64,000 nt of DNA, from the NCBI GenBank assembly GCA_033763775.1, contig JANRJW010000010.1, forward strand, positions 163,869 to 227,868. The letters are read 5' to 3'. Positions 15,762 to 24,044 of this stretch are shown here, in pieces; the stretch's first letter is position 1; every line of letters begins with the position of its first letter. This DNA comes from JAJTHB01 sp033763775 (lineage in GTDB: Bacteria; Pseudomonadota; Alphaproteobacteria; Rickettsiales; SXRF01). The notes under the pieces were generated by a model. The model was given only the letters and a program-made list of their open reading frames with translations, made no database searches and was not told where the DNA came from. The position numbers were made by a program, and so were the translations under genes.

Positions 15762-16426
15762 CGCGGTAAAATTTCCTCGTCTGTACGGTAGGAAGTCACG
15801 CGGAACCCAAGCGGATTAAGGTAGCGTTCCTCCATGGTTAAAGCCATTTTGACGTATTCAAATCGAAGGGTAACGATACGGTGGAAATTAAACACACCGC
15901 TTTCATTTTTCTCTTCAATCAAAACCCGCGCCTGAATTGTCGAAGGGTTGAGGTAGGTAAAAGACCTGAATTTCACAGTTCGCTGACCGCTGGCGCCCAG
16001 CCTTGCGGTGTTACTGTTGGGGTTGTTGGGGTTCTGCTGGCTGATAAATTCCGGATAGACAGTGCCGCTTTCCGACATCACGCGCACTGTCTCATAATTG
16101 CGGGCGAGGTCGGTAAGGCTGTAGGTTTCGCGGGCACGGATATATTGCACGATGTAAAAATTATTCACTGCTTCATTGGCGGTCAGTTCAGTGGCTGTCA
16201 GTGGATCGACGGTTTGTACAATGCCGGTTTTCTGATCCACCTGAATTACAAACGGCTCAACAGTTTTAAGTGGGGTCAACGAAGCGATAACGAATGTAGT
16301 GGCCAGTGTGCTGGCCAGCGAGAGCAGGGTGACAAGCACCAGCAGTTTGCGCTGCACGAGCACATACTGGTAGCGGTCTTTGTACCAGTTTTTGGTTTCT
16401 CGACTGTCCTGCGTGCTCTTATTCAT
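15758..16426 (-). CDS. virB8: T4SS inner-membrane protein VirB8
   Basis: A 222-residue bitopic protein. A short cytoplasmic tail with WYKDRYQYVLVQRK is followed by one membrane helix (LLVLVTLLSLASTLATTFVIASL) and a periplasmic NTF2-like VirB8 domain: PFVIQVDQKTGIVQTVDPL, VNNFYIVQYIRARETYS and FRFEYV-like LRFEYVKMALTMEERYLNPLGF (quoted in parts). The motif NPLGFRV near the end is conserved in the family. It nucleates assembly by contacting VirB4, VirB9 and VirB10. Its ATG overlaps the stop of a 35-codon frame that fills the gap to virB6. Confidence 0.93.
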   Translation of the reverse strand: MNKSTQDSRETKNWYKDRYQYVLVQRKLLVLVTLLSLASTLATTFVIASLTPLKTVEPFVIQVDQKTGIVQTVDPLTATELTANEAVNNFYIVQYIRARETYSLTDLARNYETVRVMSESGTVYPEFISQQNPNNPNSNTARLGASGQRTVKFRSFTYLNPSTIQARVLIEEKNESGVFNFHRIVTLRFEYVKMALTMEERYLNPLGFRVTSYRTDEEILPR

Positions 16427-16530
16427 GCAAGCCTGTGCGGCGTTGGTGGTTGTAATGGCGGGTGAAAGGCATCTAAGGTCTTGACGTGACTATAGGTTGC
16501 ATTCGTGAATAAAGTCTTAACCAGCATCAT
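16423..16530 (-). CDS. Possible small protein in the virB7 position
   Basis: A 35-codon frame beginning ATGATGCTGGTT, 4 nt after the virB6 stop, and ending TGA overlapping the virB8 ATG. A GGGA ribosome-binding-like word lies ~13 nt upstream, inside virB6. The peptide begins MMLVKTLFTNATYS and ends PPLQPPTPHRLA. It has no Cys and so no lipobox, unlike known VirB7 lipoproteins. The tight coupling makes translation plausible; it may equally be chance. Confidence 0.25.
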   Translation of the reverse strand: MMLVKTLFTNATYSHVKTLDAFHPPLQPPTPHRLA

Positions 16531-16533
16531 GGC

Positions 16534-18141
16534 TCAGCTGCTTCCCGGGGTTTTACGCTGGGTTGCCATATCGCTCGATCCAGAGAGAATCCCCCGCACT
16601 GCGTTGCCAACAATACCCGATCCGCCGCTTTGTTCGCGTGTGCGCGAGGTGCCGGGCAGGCGGCTGCTCACTCCGGCAAGCCCGCTGAAACCCTGACCAA
16701 GTTTCGGTACGTATTGCGGGCCAGCAAGTTGCTGAGCAATCATGGGAGCCTGCCTTAGCAGCGCATCAAATGCATAGGAAATCATGATCAGCAGCATGAG
16801 ATGGTAGATGATGTAAAATACCAAAGGCCCCAAGCCGTTCTGTACCGGGTTGCTCCCCACCAGCTCAGCGCCAACCGGCGGCGCAACATCGCTGATGCGG
16901 ATCATGCTGTTAAGGTCTCTCACAGCGGAATCGGTGAGTCTTCCATCAGCAGTGCGCTTGAATGGATTAAAGCTAGGGTTTGCGCATCGCACGTTCGGGC
17001 CAATAAGCTTGCCAGGAGGCAATGAGTCGCCCGGGTTTCGGTAGCGAGTTTCAAGAATATACGGACACACACCGATAGATTCAGATTTCTGAGTCACGCT
17101 GACAAGGCTTGGCTTACCCAGATCAGCAAAGATGACATTAGAAAGCTGATCAAAGAACCCGATGAAATTCAGCAGCGATAGAATCCACAGCGAAACAATA
17201 GCAAACACAATCAGTACCTGCATCGCAAAGGAAATCATGAATTTCAGCCAGGTTTCAAAAAACTGCAGGGTGCTTTTAAACAGCATCATGGAAAAGAAAA
17301 TCGGGCTGAGTGTAATCAGAAACGTAATCGCGGTAATGCACAGCACAAATGATAGAAAGGCGCGGATAAGAATCAGAAAGATCGATAAGAGAAAGGAAAA
17401 CATCAGCATCATGATCGGCCAGTAGATGGCGCCGAGCAGCAGGAAGAACCCAATGAGTTCCTGATTGTTGCTGATAAATTGATTATTGATAGCATCGTAG
17501 ATAAGCTGATCCAGATACACATAGGCAGGCACCACCCCTGAGACGCTCTGGGCATACTCTGGCAGCTTCATTTCTCTGAGCAGATCTGTCTCTTGAGAGC
17601 TGACGCTGCTTAATGTCCACCAGATGCTCTGATTGGCGAAATCGATAAAAAAGACAAACAGCAGGTTCACGCCATAATTATAATTGCTGACAAATGCCCA
17701 GACGATGCCAACCTTAATCAGTCGCACAAACACTTCTTTCGTGGTAATCTGCACCGTGCCGCTGAGTATTTGCACCCCGAAAAATGCCAGATAGATGGCG
17801 ATAATCATCGCGACATATTTCTGCAATGTGAATTGCAGACCGCAATAAACCCTGCCCATCACGTCGTTGATGATTTTGACGTAATTACATAAGACACTGC
17901 TGAAAATCCGGATGGTATTATCGTCGGAGCTTCTGGGGTTCACTTCGCTGCAGAAGCTGGCAGTTCTGCCTTCTGCAGTAGGATCATCAAACAATAGTTT
18001 GGTGCCATCCACGGGTTTACCATGATTATCGCAGCGCAGCAGCTCAAAAGGCTGGCTCTGTGCAAAAGCAACGGCGGGCAGTGTTAATGCCAGCATCAAT
18101 ATCAGCAGAAAAAAACCATGAATGGAGCGCAGGTGCGTCAT
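16534..18141 (-). CDS. virB6: T4SS inner-membrane channel protein VirB6
   Basis: A 535-residue polytopic protein. The signal peptide (GFFLLILMLALTLPAVAFAQ) is followed by a soluble ~60-residue region with three Cys and then multiple helices: YVAMIIAIYLAFFGVQIL, LIKVGIVWAFVSNYNYGVNLL, LIGFFLLLGAIYWPIMML, LLSIFLILIRAFLSFVLCI and FAMQVLIVFAIVSLWILSLL. Another helix lies near residue 445 (LVFYIIYHLMLLIMISYAF). This is the TrbL/VirB6 pattern, and the loop between the last helices is large with Cys pairs. The C-terminal tail is Ser/Gly-rich. It is longer than Agrobacterium VirB6 (~300 residues), as in rickettsial RvhB6 proteins. The start overlaps the virB4 stop by 4 nt. Confidence 0.88.
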   Translation of the reverse strand: MTHLRSIHGFFLLILMLALTLPAVAFAQSQPFELLRCDNHGKPVDGTKLLFDDPTAEGRTASFCSEVNPRSSDDNTIRIFSSVLCNYVKIINDVMGRVYCGLQFTLQKYVAMIIAIYLAFFGVQILSGTVQITTKEVFVRLIKVGIVWAFVSNYNYGVNLLFVFFIDFANQSIWWTLSSVSSQETDLLREMKLPEYAQSVSGVVPAYVYLDQLIYDAINNQFISNNQELIGFFLLLGAIYWPIMMLMFSFLLSIFLILIRAFLSFVLCITAITFLITLSPIFFSMMLFKSTLQFFETWLKFMISFAMQVLIVFAIVSLWILSLLNFIGFFDQLSNVIFADLGKPSLVSVTQKSESIGVCPYILETRYRNPGDSLPPGKLIGPNVRCANPSFNPFKRTADGRLTDSAVRDLNSMIRISDVAPPVGAELVGSNPVQNGLGPLVFYIIYHLMLLIMISYAFDALLRQAPMIAQQLAGPQYVPKLGQGFSGLAGVSSRLPGTSRTREQSGGSGIVGNAVRGILSGSSDMATQRKTPGSS

Positions 18142-20528
18142 GAGGCATGCGCCCCTTGGCGTTTAGCAAACGGCCCACCGGCATTAATCAGGTTTTTGAT
18201 ATCATTCGCTAAAATCGCTCGCACATCATGCAGGTCGCTCAGGTTGGTGGCCAGTTGAATGGATTCGTTGTTATGGCGCACCAGAAAATGCCCATGCTCA
18301 CGTTTCATGCGCGAAAGCGATCGCGCATCCGCCTCGCTGATGCCGAGAGGCTCGCTGGCATAGTCACGGCTGATTTCATCGGGCAGATAAAGGCGGGTTG
18401 CGGCCGTTTTCATCAGGGTTGTCATGGTGTGGGTTTCGGCGGCGATATCCGGCGTGCTGAGGGTGGCAAGCAACATGGCATTATGCTGGGTCAGCATCTC
18501 GAGAAGGCTATCTAAGCGGCGCGCAAAAAATGGATGCTCCAGCAGGCGGTCGGCCTCGTGAAGCACGATAATGCATGGGCTACCGTCGAGCTGATTGATA
18601 ATCTGATGCAGCAGATAGGCGAAGACCACCACCCCCTGTTTGCCTTGCTGGCATAGGGCATCCATTTGAATCCCTGCAAAGCCAAGGCTACCCGAGATAT
18701 CCTCCTCACCAAAATGGCAACTGGTCATGGCGCCCATCTCGCGGCTGAGTCGTAGCGCCAGCGACGGCTGGTGATTTTCAAGATGGCGCAGCACTTTTTG
18801 AAGGCTCGGGTGAGGCTGCGATTGCACATCCACCAGCGCCTGACGGATTGCCTCGCGGTCGGCTTCGTGCTGTGTCAGATGGCCGTCGAGCAGCTCGTTG
18901 ATCCACGCCAGCAGGAACGATTGGTTGCGTGCGTCGGCGGCAAGGCTGAGGGGGTTCAGCGGCAGCGGGCTGGCTGGTGACGCATCGTAATAAGCGGCGC
19001 CGGTAGTCTGGCACCAGAGCGCGGCGGATTTGTTGCTGTCGAAAATTACGATACGGCAAGGCCATTTCATACATTCACCCAGCAGGAAGTTAGTCAATAC
19101 CTTGCCGCTGCTGTCTTGAAAGGAATTATAGTCCAGCATGACGGTGTGGCCATTATCCTGATGGTGAAAGTTGAAGTAGTAAGGCGAACCCACCAGCGTC
19201 GGCAGGATGGTTACGGCGTCGCCCCAATGGTTGCCGGTGGCTTGCCCGGCAGGAAAGCGGTTCAGGCGTGCAAAGCCAGCAACGTGGCGCCTGCTCAGTG
19301 TGTCCTGACGTCGGATAAACTCGAAATTGCCCGGCAGGCTAGCCCAGAAGCTTTCCTCCATCCGAATATCTTCGCGCACGGTGGCCACACCAAGCTGGCC
19401 AAGCCGCTGCTGCACCTTTTTAATTTCATCATCCAGCACACGGTGATCGTCGGTGATCACGGTGATGGTCGTCTGCACATCTGCAAAATCAGTCGGACGC
19501 ATCTGCTGTTGCTGCCATATATCCTGCAGGCCGCTGACACGCGCCGAATAATGATCGCCGCTGATATCAAAGAGTTCTTTCTGTGGACGAAGGACTTTCA
19601 GTGCCTCTTTGCAGGGCTTGAAATTAAAGGACTGGCTGATGATCATCTCGGCAGACATCTGCAGCACGTGATCCAGCGCTTCAACCGTGGTTTCATGGTA
19701 GTGCTTGATGGTCAGCAGACCAGCAAAGCGTTTCTTGCCGGCAGGGGAACGGCTTTCCAGTGCATTATAACCAAAGCTGAGCCCATGCGTATGAATGTCG
19801 TTGGCGATACGGTTTTCTGCGAGAGGAAATGGCTGATGGGAAAGGTTCAGCAGCAGACCAAGAAATTCGCTTGGCTCAGAAAAAAAGATCGGCTCGAAAA
19901 TGCCGTCGATCAGATTGCCTGGCAACCGCTCGGTGATGCCGATCACTCTTGCGTTATAGCGGCTGCGGATAACGTTGAGAATGCGCTGGGTAGTGCTGTC
20001 GAGGTCGCGGTACATCGCCTCCAGAAAACGCGCGCGATAGTCGCGATTTTTCTGCGTGGTCAGAACCTGATGCAGGTGGTTGGGTTGAAATAACGGGCAT
20101 GACTGACCTTCGCGCAGAATCGTCAGATACACCTCGTTATGGTAATGATAATCCCAATGATTTTTTTCGCGCCATAAATCGTGCGCGTAGCGTGCGAAAG
20201 GATGGGGGTGCGTGGTCTCGTGATGCAGCGGATCGCGCCGGCGTAATGTGTGTACCCAGAAAGCAAAATGATCGCTGCTTACTGATGTTGATAGCGCCTG
20301 ACGCAGCACATCACGAAGCGTGATATTACCGTCAGTATCGTTCTCATAGTTCAGCCCGCGCTGATTCTGAGTTATCTGGATGGTTTGCATCAGCTCGCCA
20401 TTGCAGGTGGCGATGGTGTTTCGGTCGTAGTGGTGAAAATAGGGAATGAATTCTGCTCGAGAGGTCGCCTGCTGGAAGCTGGCCTGAGCGGATTTTTTTA
20501 CTGCTGACTGTTTGAATAAACCGAACAT
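18138..20528 (-). CDS. virB4: T4SS VirB4-family protein with degenerate ATPase motifs
   Basis: A 796-residue CagE/TrbE/VirB4 homologue. The N-terminal half has YFHHYDRNTIATCNGELMQ and the C-terminal half follows the family order. Where the P-loop belongs (after NGHTVML, residues 461-467) the protein reads SFQDSSGKV (19098-19124): Lys is kept, but the first Gly and the final Ser/Thr are lost. Walker B reads IIVLHEADRL (about 18543-18572), with His in place of the acidic Asp. The ATQS motif is ATLS (~residue 689). The frame is otherwise intact, so this is a conserved but probably non-hydrolysing protein. Rickettsial systems carry two VirB4 copies, one of them divergent; this may be that second type. 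It overlaps virB6 by 4 nt. Confidence 0.9.
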   Translation of the reverse strand: MFGLFKQSAVKKSAQASFQQATSRAEFIPYFHHYDRNTIATCNGELMQTIQITQNQRGLNYENDTDGNITLRDVLRQALSTSVSSDHFAFWVHTLRRRDPLHHETTHPHPFARYAHDLWREKNHWDYHYHNEVYLTILREGQSCPLFQPNHLHQVLTTQKNRDYRARFLEAMYRDLDSTTQRILNVIRSRYNARVIGITERLPGNLIDGIFEPIFFSEPSEFLGLLLNLSHQPFPLAENRIANDIHTHGLSFGYNALESRSPAGKKRFAGLLTIKHYHETTVEALDHVLQMSAEMIISQSFNFKPCKEALKVLRPQKELFDISGDHYSARVSGLQDIWQQQQMRPTDFADVQTTITVITDDHRVLDDEIKKVQQRLGQLGVATVREDIRMEESFWASLPGNFEFIRRQDTLSRRHVAGFARLNRFPAGQATGNHWGDAVTILPTLVGSPYYFNFHHQDNGHTVMLDYNSFQDSSGKVLTNFLLGECMKWPCRIVIFDSNKSAALWCQTTGAAYYDASPASPLPLNPLSLAADARNQSFLLAWINELLDGHLTQHEADREAIRQALVDVQSQPHPSLQKVLRHLENHQPSLALRLSREMGAMTSCHFGEEDISGSLGFAGIQMDALCQQGKQGVVVFAYLLHQIINQLDGSPCIIVLHEADRLLEHPFFARRLDSLLEMLTQHNAMLLATLSTPDIAAETHTMTTLMKTAATRLYLPDEISRDYASEPLGISEADARSLSRMKREHGHFLVRHNNESIQLATNLSDLHDVRAILANDIKNLINAGGPFAKRQGAHAS

Positions 20529-20659
20529 GTCACCGTTTTCCTGAAATTAGCTTGCGTGCTGCTGTCATCCTAGTGGTCGTGGCTTAAGAAAGGATAAATC
20601 TTCCGCCGCAACAGCATCAGGCAACACAAGAACATGAAGCGATGACAGTTTCTAAGCAC

Positions 20660-21037
20660 TCAATTACAGAAAGTATTACTCGCGCCACAGCCCAGCAGCA
20701 TCGCGGTAATGGTCTCGGCGTTGAAAATCACTGCAATACCAACTCCCACCGTAACGGCCATCCCCCAGCTCACTTTGCCAAGCAGCGCGCCAACCCCAAG
20801 CGTAATCACAGCGAGCGTCGCCAGCCCGCGTCCCAAATTGCCATACATGAAATCCACCACCCGGCACAGAACGTCACCCATCGGTGTCTGCGCCGGATTG
20901 TTTTGGCAGTTTGCATAGACACAGGCGATCATCAGAAAATAAACGATTACGCTGAAAAAAATCACGCGATTAAGATGGTCGATGTGATTACCACAAGGCC
21001 ATGAGGCAGTGATGGTTCGTGCCGCTTTCCTGTGCAT
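20660..21037 (-). CDS. virB2: VirB2-like pilin
   Basis: A 125-residue protein. An N-terminal hydrophobic signal (VIFFSVIVYFLMIACVYA) is followed by a short loop with two Cys (NCQNNPAQTPMGDVLC) and two membrane helices: GRGLATLAVITLGVGALLG and WGMAVTVGVGIAVIFNAETI. This is the TrbC/VirB2 layout. The C-terminus has Cys (LGCGASNTFC), as seen in Cys-bearing rickettsial pilins. AAAGGA precedes the ATG. First gene of the T4SS operon; 131 nt separate it from virB4, and no virB3 frame is visible there. Confidence 0.75.
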   Translation of the reverse strand: MHRKAARTITASWPCGNHIDHLNRVIFFSVIVYFLMIACVYANCQNNPAQTPMGDVLCRVVDFMYGNLGRGLATLAVITLGVGALLGKVSWGMAVTVGVGIAVIFNAETITAMLLGCGASNTFCN

Positions 21038-21270
21038 AAGATTCCTTTAACGCCAATTTTAAATAAATGAATTACACCATCAATCTAACACAAGATTGTG
21101 ACAGTTTTTTGACAATCCTGCTGAAAAATCAACTTTTTTGCATAATAATGCATAATCATAAAGAATGCATTGATAATTAGCTGTTTTTGCTTCAAATAAT
21201 GACATGAAATCAGGGGTTGAAAAGCCTTTGTTGATTAAGATCAGCAGCGCCCACATTACGGAGTGTCGTC

Positions 21271-21732
21271 ATGAGTCAGGTTGAACAGCGTCTCGCCCAG
21301 ATGGGCATTACCCTTGCGCCATCAGCGCCGCCGGTAGCGAATTATGTGCATTACGTCATCACCGGCCATCAGATTTTTGTATCAGGCCAGCTCCCGATGA
21401 AAGAGGGCAAACCGCTGGCCAGCGGGCAGGTGGGTACGCACTGCACCATTGAAGAGGCGCAGGCAGCGGCGCGCCAATGCGGCATCAACATGCTTTCGCA
21501 TCTGAAAGAAGCCTGCGGCGGCAATCTGGATCGCATCAAGCGCTGTGTGAAGCTGGGGGTGTTTGTCAATTCCGGTGCCACCTTTACTGACCATCCCAAA
21601 GTCGCTAATGGTGTGTCTGATTTTATTGTTGAGGTGTTTGGCGAGGCGGGCAAACATACCCGCGCAGCGGTGGGCGTCAGCCAGCTGCCGTTTAACGTCG
21701 CTGTCGAGGTCGATGGTATTTTTGAAATTTAA
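21271..21732 (+). CDS. RidA-family protein (YjgF/YER057c)
   Basis: A 153-residue protein of the longer RidA subfamily (about 150 residues). Motifs: NYVHYVITGHQIFVSGQLPM, CTIEEAQAAARQCGINML, KRCVKLGVFVNS and TRAAVGVSQLPFNVAVEVD. The Arg in HTRAAVGV is the residue that holds the substrate carboxylate in RidA enamine/imine deaminases. Probably hydrolyses reactive enamines from amino-acid metabolism. Its stop overlaps the end of the convergent TraX-like gene by 4 nt. Confidence 0.9.
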   Translation: MSQVEQRLAQMGITLAPSAPPVANYVHYVITGHQIFVSGQLPMKEGKPLASGQVGTHCTIEEAQAAARQCGINMLSHLKEACGGNLDRIKRCVKLGVFVNSGATFTDHPKVANGVSDFIVEVFGEAGKHTRAAVGVSQLPFNVAVEVDGIFEI

Positions 21733-22520
21733 ATTTGCTTATACGTCATCCACTGCATGACAATCAGATGCAGAACATACAGATGCGCTGTGTAACGTGC
21801 CGCCAGCTGCGCCGGTAGTTCAAGCCATGGGGCAAGGCGAACCGCCTGAAGCATTGTTTTGCTACTCAGACAAATAGCCAGCATTGTCAGGCAAAGTCCG
21901 CCCACCATCACCGCCACCCCCTCAATTGAAAAATCAAACAAGCTTGCCTGAACCGCACCATAAGAGGCCACGGCAAGTATGCCAATCATCCAGAGCTCGT
22001 GGGGTGGGTAATGCTCGCGCCTGCGCATCATGTAGCCGAGCAGGGCAAAAGGAAAGACAAGGCTACCATACATCACCACAAACATCGTGGGAAGCATCAG
22101 GAGCATGCTGATCAGGTACCACTCCAGTGGCCGCTTGATGATTTTGCTTTGACGTTCCTGCCAGTTCAGTGCTGCGCGACATAGCAATATTGTAAACAGA
22201 ATGTTGAGTTCATTCGGTGTCATAAGCAGCATAAAATCAGAGATTGTCAGCAGCACTGCCAGCCACAATAACTCACGCTGAAAGCGGTAATGTGGCGCGT
22301 AGCCGACCAGAAACAGAAACACCATCGGTGCGCTTCGTCCGATCGCTCTGAGCCATTCGATGTCTGCAAAGAAAAAATGCCCGATATGGTCAAGCAACAT
22401 CAGGCCGAGCGCGAATAGTTTCAAAGCGTCCCAGCGGTTGAAAGAGCGCTGCGTGTTAAGCCGCTTTTCTGTCCAGCGCCACATCAAACGTCGCTTCGGT
22501 TCTTTGTTTGATGTCATCAA
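21729..22520 (-). CDS. TraX-like polytopic membrane protein
   Basis: A protein of up to 263 residues with about seven membrane helices. The beginning RWDALKLFALGLMLLDHIGHFF matches the TraX family pattern (TraX N-acetylates F pilin). It ends with TAHLYVLHLIVMQWM, also typical of acyltransferase-like membrane proteins. The longest start (22520) overlaps scoB by 65 nt; Met at 22484 is an alternative. It lies under 1 kb from the T4SS operon. A pilin acetylation role is possible, but TraX homologues are also found without conjugation systems. Confidence 0.72.
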   Translation of the reverse strand: MMTSNKEPKRRLMWRWTEKRLNTQRSFNRWDALKLFALGLMLLDHIGHFFFADIEWLRAIGRSAPMVFLFLVGYAPHYRFQRELLWLAVLLTISDFMLLMTPNELNILFTILLCRAALNWQERQSKIIKRPLEWYLISMLLMLPTMFVVMYGSLVFPFALLGYMMRRREHYPPHELWMIGILAVASYGAVQASLFDFSIEGVAVMVGGLCLTMLAICLSSKTMLQAVRLAPWLELPAQLAARYTAHLYVLHLIVMQWMTYKQI

Positions 22521-23106
22521 GGCTCACATTCGGAGCCATCTCAATCAGCTTAAGCCCGCCGGTATCGATCGTAAAGACCCCCAGCTCGGTAATCACCATA
22601 TGTACCACGCGCTTGCCAGTCAGCGGCAGGGTGCACTGCTTCACCAGCTTGGCGCTGCCATCCTTGGCGTTGTGTTCCATCAGCACCACCACGCGCTTAA
22701 CCCCCGCGACCAGATCCATCGCGCCGCCCATGCCCTTGACCATTTTGCCCGGCACCATCCAGTTGGCAAGGTCGCCGGACTCGGATACCTGTAGCGCACC
22801 GAGAATGGAAAGGTCGATATGCCCGCCGCGAATCATCGCAAAGGAAGTGGCGGAGTCAAAAAAGCTGCTGTCAGGCAGTTGGGTGATGGTCTGCTTGCCG
22901 GCATTGATCAGGTCGGGGTCGATCTTATCCGGTGTCGGGAAGGGGCCCATGCCCAACATGCCGTTTTCGCTTTGCAGCGTCACTTTCATGCCGGCAGGAA
23001 TATGGTTGGCGACCTGTGTCGGCATGCCGATGCCGAGATTCACATAAAACCCGTCGCTCAGTTCGCGCGCGGCGCGCACACACATCTCATCTTTGCTCCA
23101 GGTCAT
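22456..23106 (-). CDS. scoB: 3-oxoacid CoA-transferase subunit B
   Basis: A 216-residue beta subunit that transfers CoA from succinyl-CoA to acetoacetate. The N-terminus GFYVNLGIGMPTQVANHIP and the catalytic Glu in QSENGMLGMGP are clear. GGHIDLSILGALQV, GKMVKGMGGAMDLVAG and KRVVVLMEH also fit. The start MTWSKDEM at 23106 lies 1 nt after the scoA stop. The two subunits are co-transcribed on the minus strand. Ketone-body or short-chain acyl metabolism in the cytoplasm. Confidence 0.96.
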   Translation of the reverse strand: MTWSKDEMCVRAARELSDGFYVNLGIGMPTQVANHIPAGMKVTLQSENGMLGMGPFPTPDKIDPDLINAGKQTITQLPDSSFFDSATSFAMIRGGHIDLSILGALQVSESGDLANWMVPGKMVKGMGGAMDLVAGVKRVVVLMEHNAKDGSAKLVKQCTLPLTGKRVVHMVITELGVFTIDTGGLKLIEMAPNVSLDDIKQRTEATFDVALDRKAA

Positions 23107-23107
23107 G

Positions 23108-23812
23108 CTATGCCGCCTCCCGAACGGTCTTGAATTCAATACGCTTTTCAAACTTCGCGCCCTTAAAGAGCCGCTGCACAAAAATGCCCGGCGTGTGGAT
23201 GGTGTCGGCGTCCAGCTGCCCGGCCTCGACAATCTCTTCCACTTCCGCCACCGTCACTTTGCCGGCCATCGCCATCATCGGGTTAAAGTTGCGTGCGGTC
23301 TTGCGGAAAATCAGGTTGCCAGCGCTGTCAGCTTTCCAGGCTTTGATGATGGAAAGATCGGCTTTAAGCGCCGTTTCCATCACGTAATGCTCGCCGCCAA
23401 ATTCCCTCGTTTCCTTGCCTTCCGCGACAATGGTGCCGTAGCCGGTCTTGGTGTAAAACGCAGGAATACCTGCGCCGCCAGCGCGGATGCGTTCGGCCAG
23501 CGTGCCTTGCGGGTTGAATTCCAGCTCCAGCTCGCCGTTTAGGTACTGATGCTCGAAGGTTTTGTTCTCGCCAACATAGGATGAGATCATTTTTTTGATC
23601 TGCCGGGTTTTCAGCATGATGCCGAGGCCGAAATCGTCCACCCCGCAATTGTTGGAGATGACCGTGAGATTTTTCACCCCCGAATCACGAATCGCGACGA
23701 TGGAGTGCTCAGCGATACCACACAGTCCAAACCCGCCGGACATAATGGTCATGCCATCAAACAAAAGTCCGTGAAGTGCGCTGGTGGCGTTGTCGTAGAT
23801 TTTACTGGCCAT
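23108..23812 (-). CDS. scoA: 3-oxoacid CoA-transferase subunit A
   Basis: A 234-residue alpha subunit. GMTIMSGGFGLCGIAEH holds the CoA-binding glycine loop, followed by SNNCGVDDFGLG, ISSYVGENKTFEHQYLNGELELE, GAGIPAFYT and FGGEHYVMETALKAD. The start MASKIYDN has no competitor. It is the first gene of the scoAB pair; the 232-nt AT-rich gap upstream is shared with the divergent DUF2336 gene and must carry both promoters. Confidence 0.96.
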   Translation of the reverse strand: MASKIYDNATSALHGLLFDGMTIMSGGFGLCGIAEHSIVAIRDSGVKNLTVISNNCGVDDFGLGIMLKTRQIKKMISSYVGENKTFEHQYLNGELELEFNPQGTLAERIRAGGAGIPAFYTKTGYGTIVAEGKETREFGGEHYVMETALKADLSIIKAWKADSAGNLIFRKTARNFNPMMAMAGKVTVAEVEEIVEAGQLDADTIHTPGIFVQRLFKGAKFEKRIEFKTVREAA

Positions 23813-24044
23813 AATTGCCTATCAAACTGTGAGTAATGCTAAAATGAGCAGATAAAACAGCAGTGCATAACGAATAGCAATATAAATATATTTTAATAAC
23901 TATTAACTAAAAATTTACTTAAGATACTTATGATTAGTTAAGAAGCCGTAACCATAGGTTGGAATTTGTGATTGCAATAATAATTTGATTTTGTTATTTT
24001 TTTGAACTTCTAAACCAGACGAGATACGATGGCCAACCCCCCCT

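Noticed and set aside
23813..24044. Possible CtrA boxes (TTAA-N7-TTAA) before scoA and the DUF2336 genes
   Set aside because: TTAA words are frequent in this AT-rich gap, but the spacings I could find were 6 or 12 nt, not 7.
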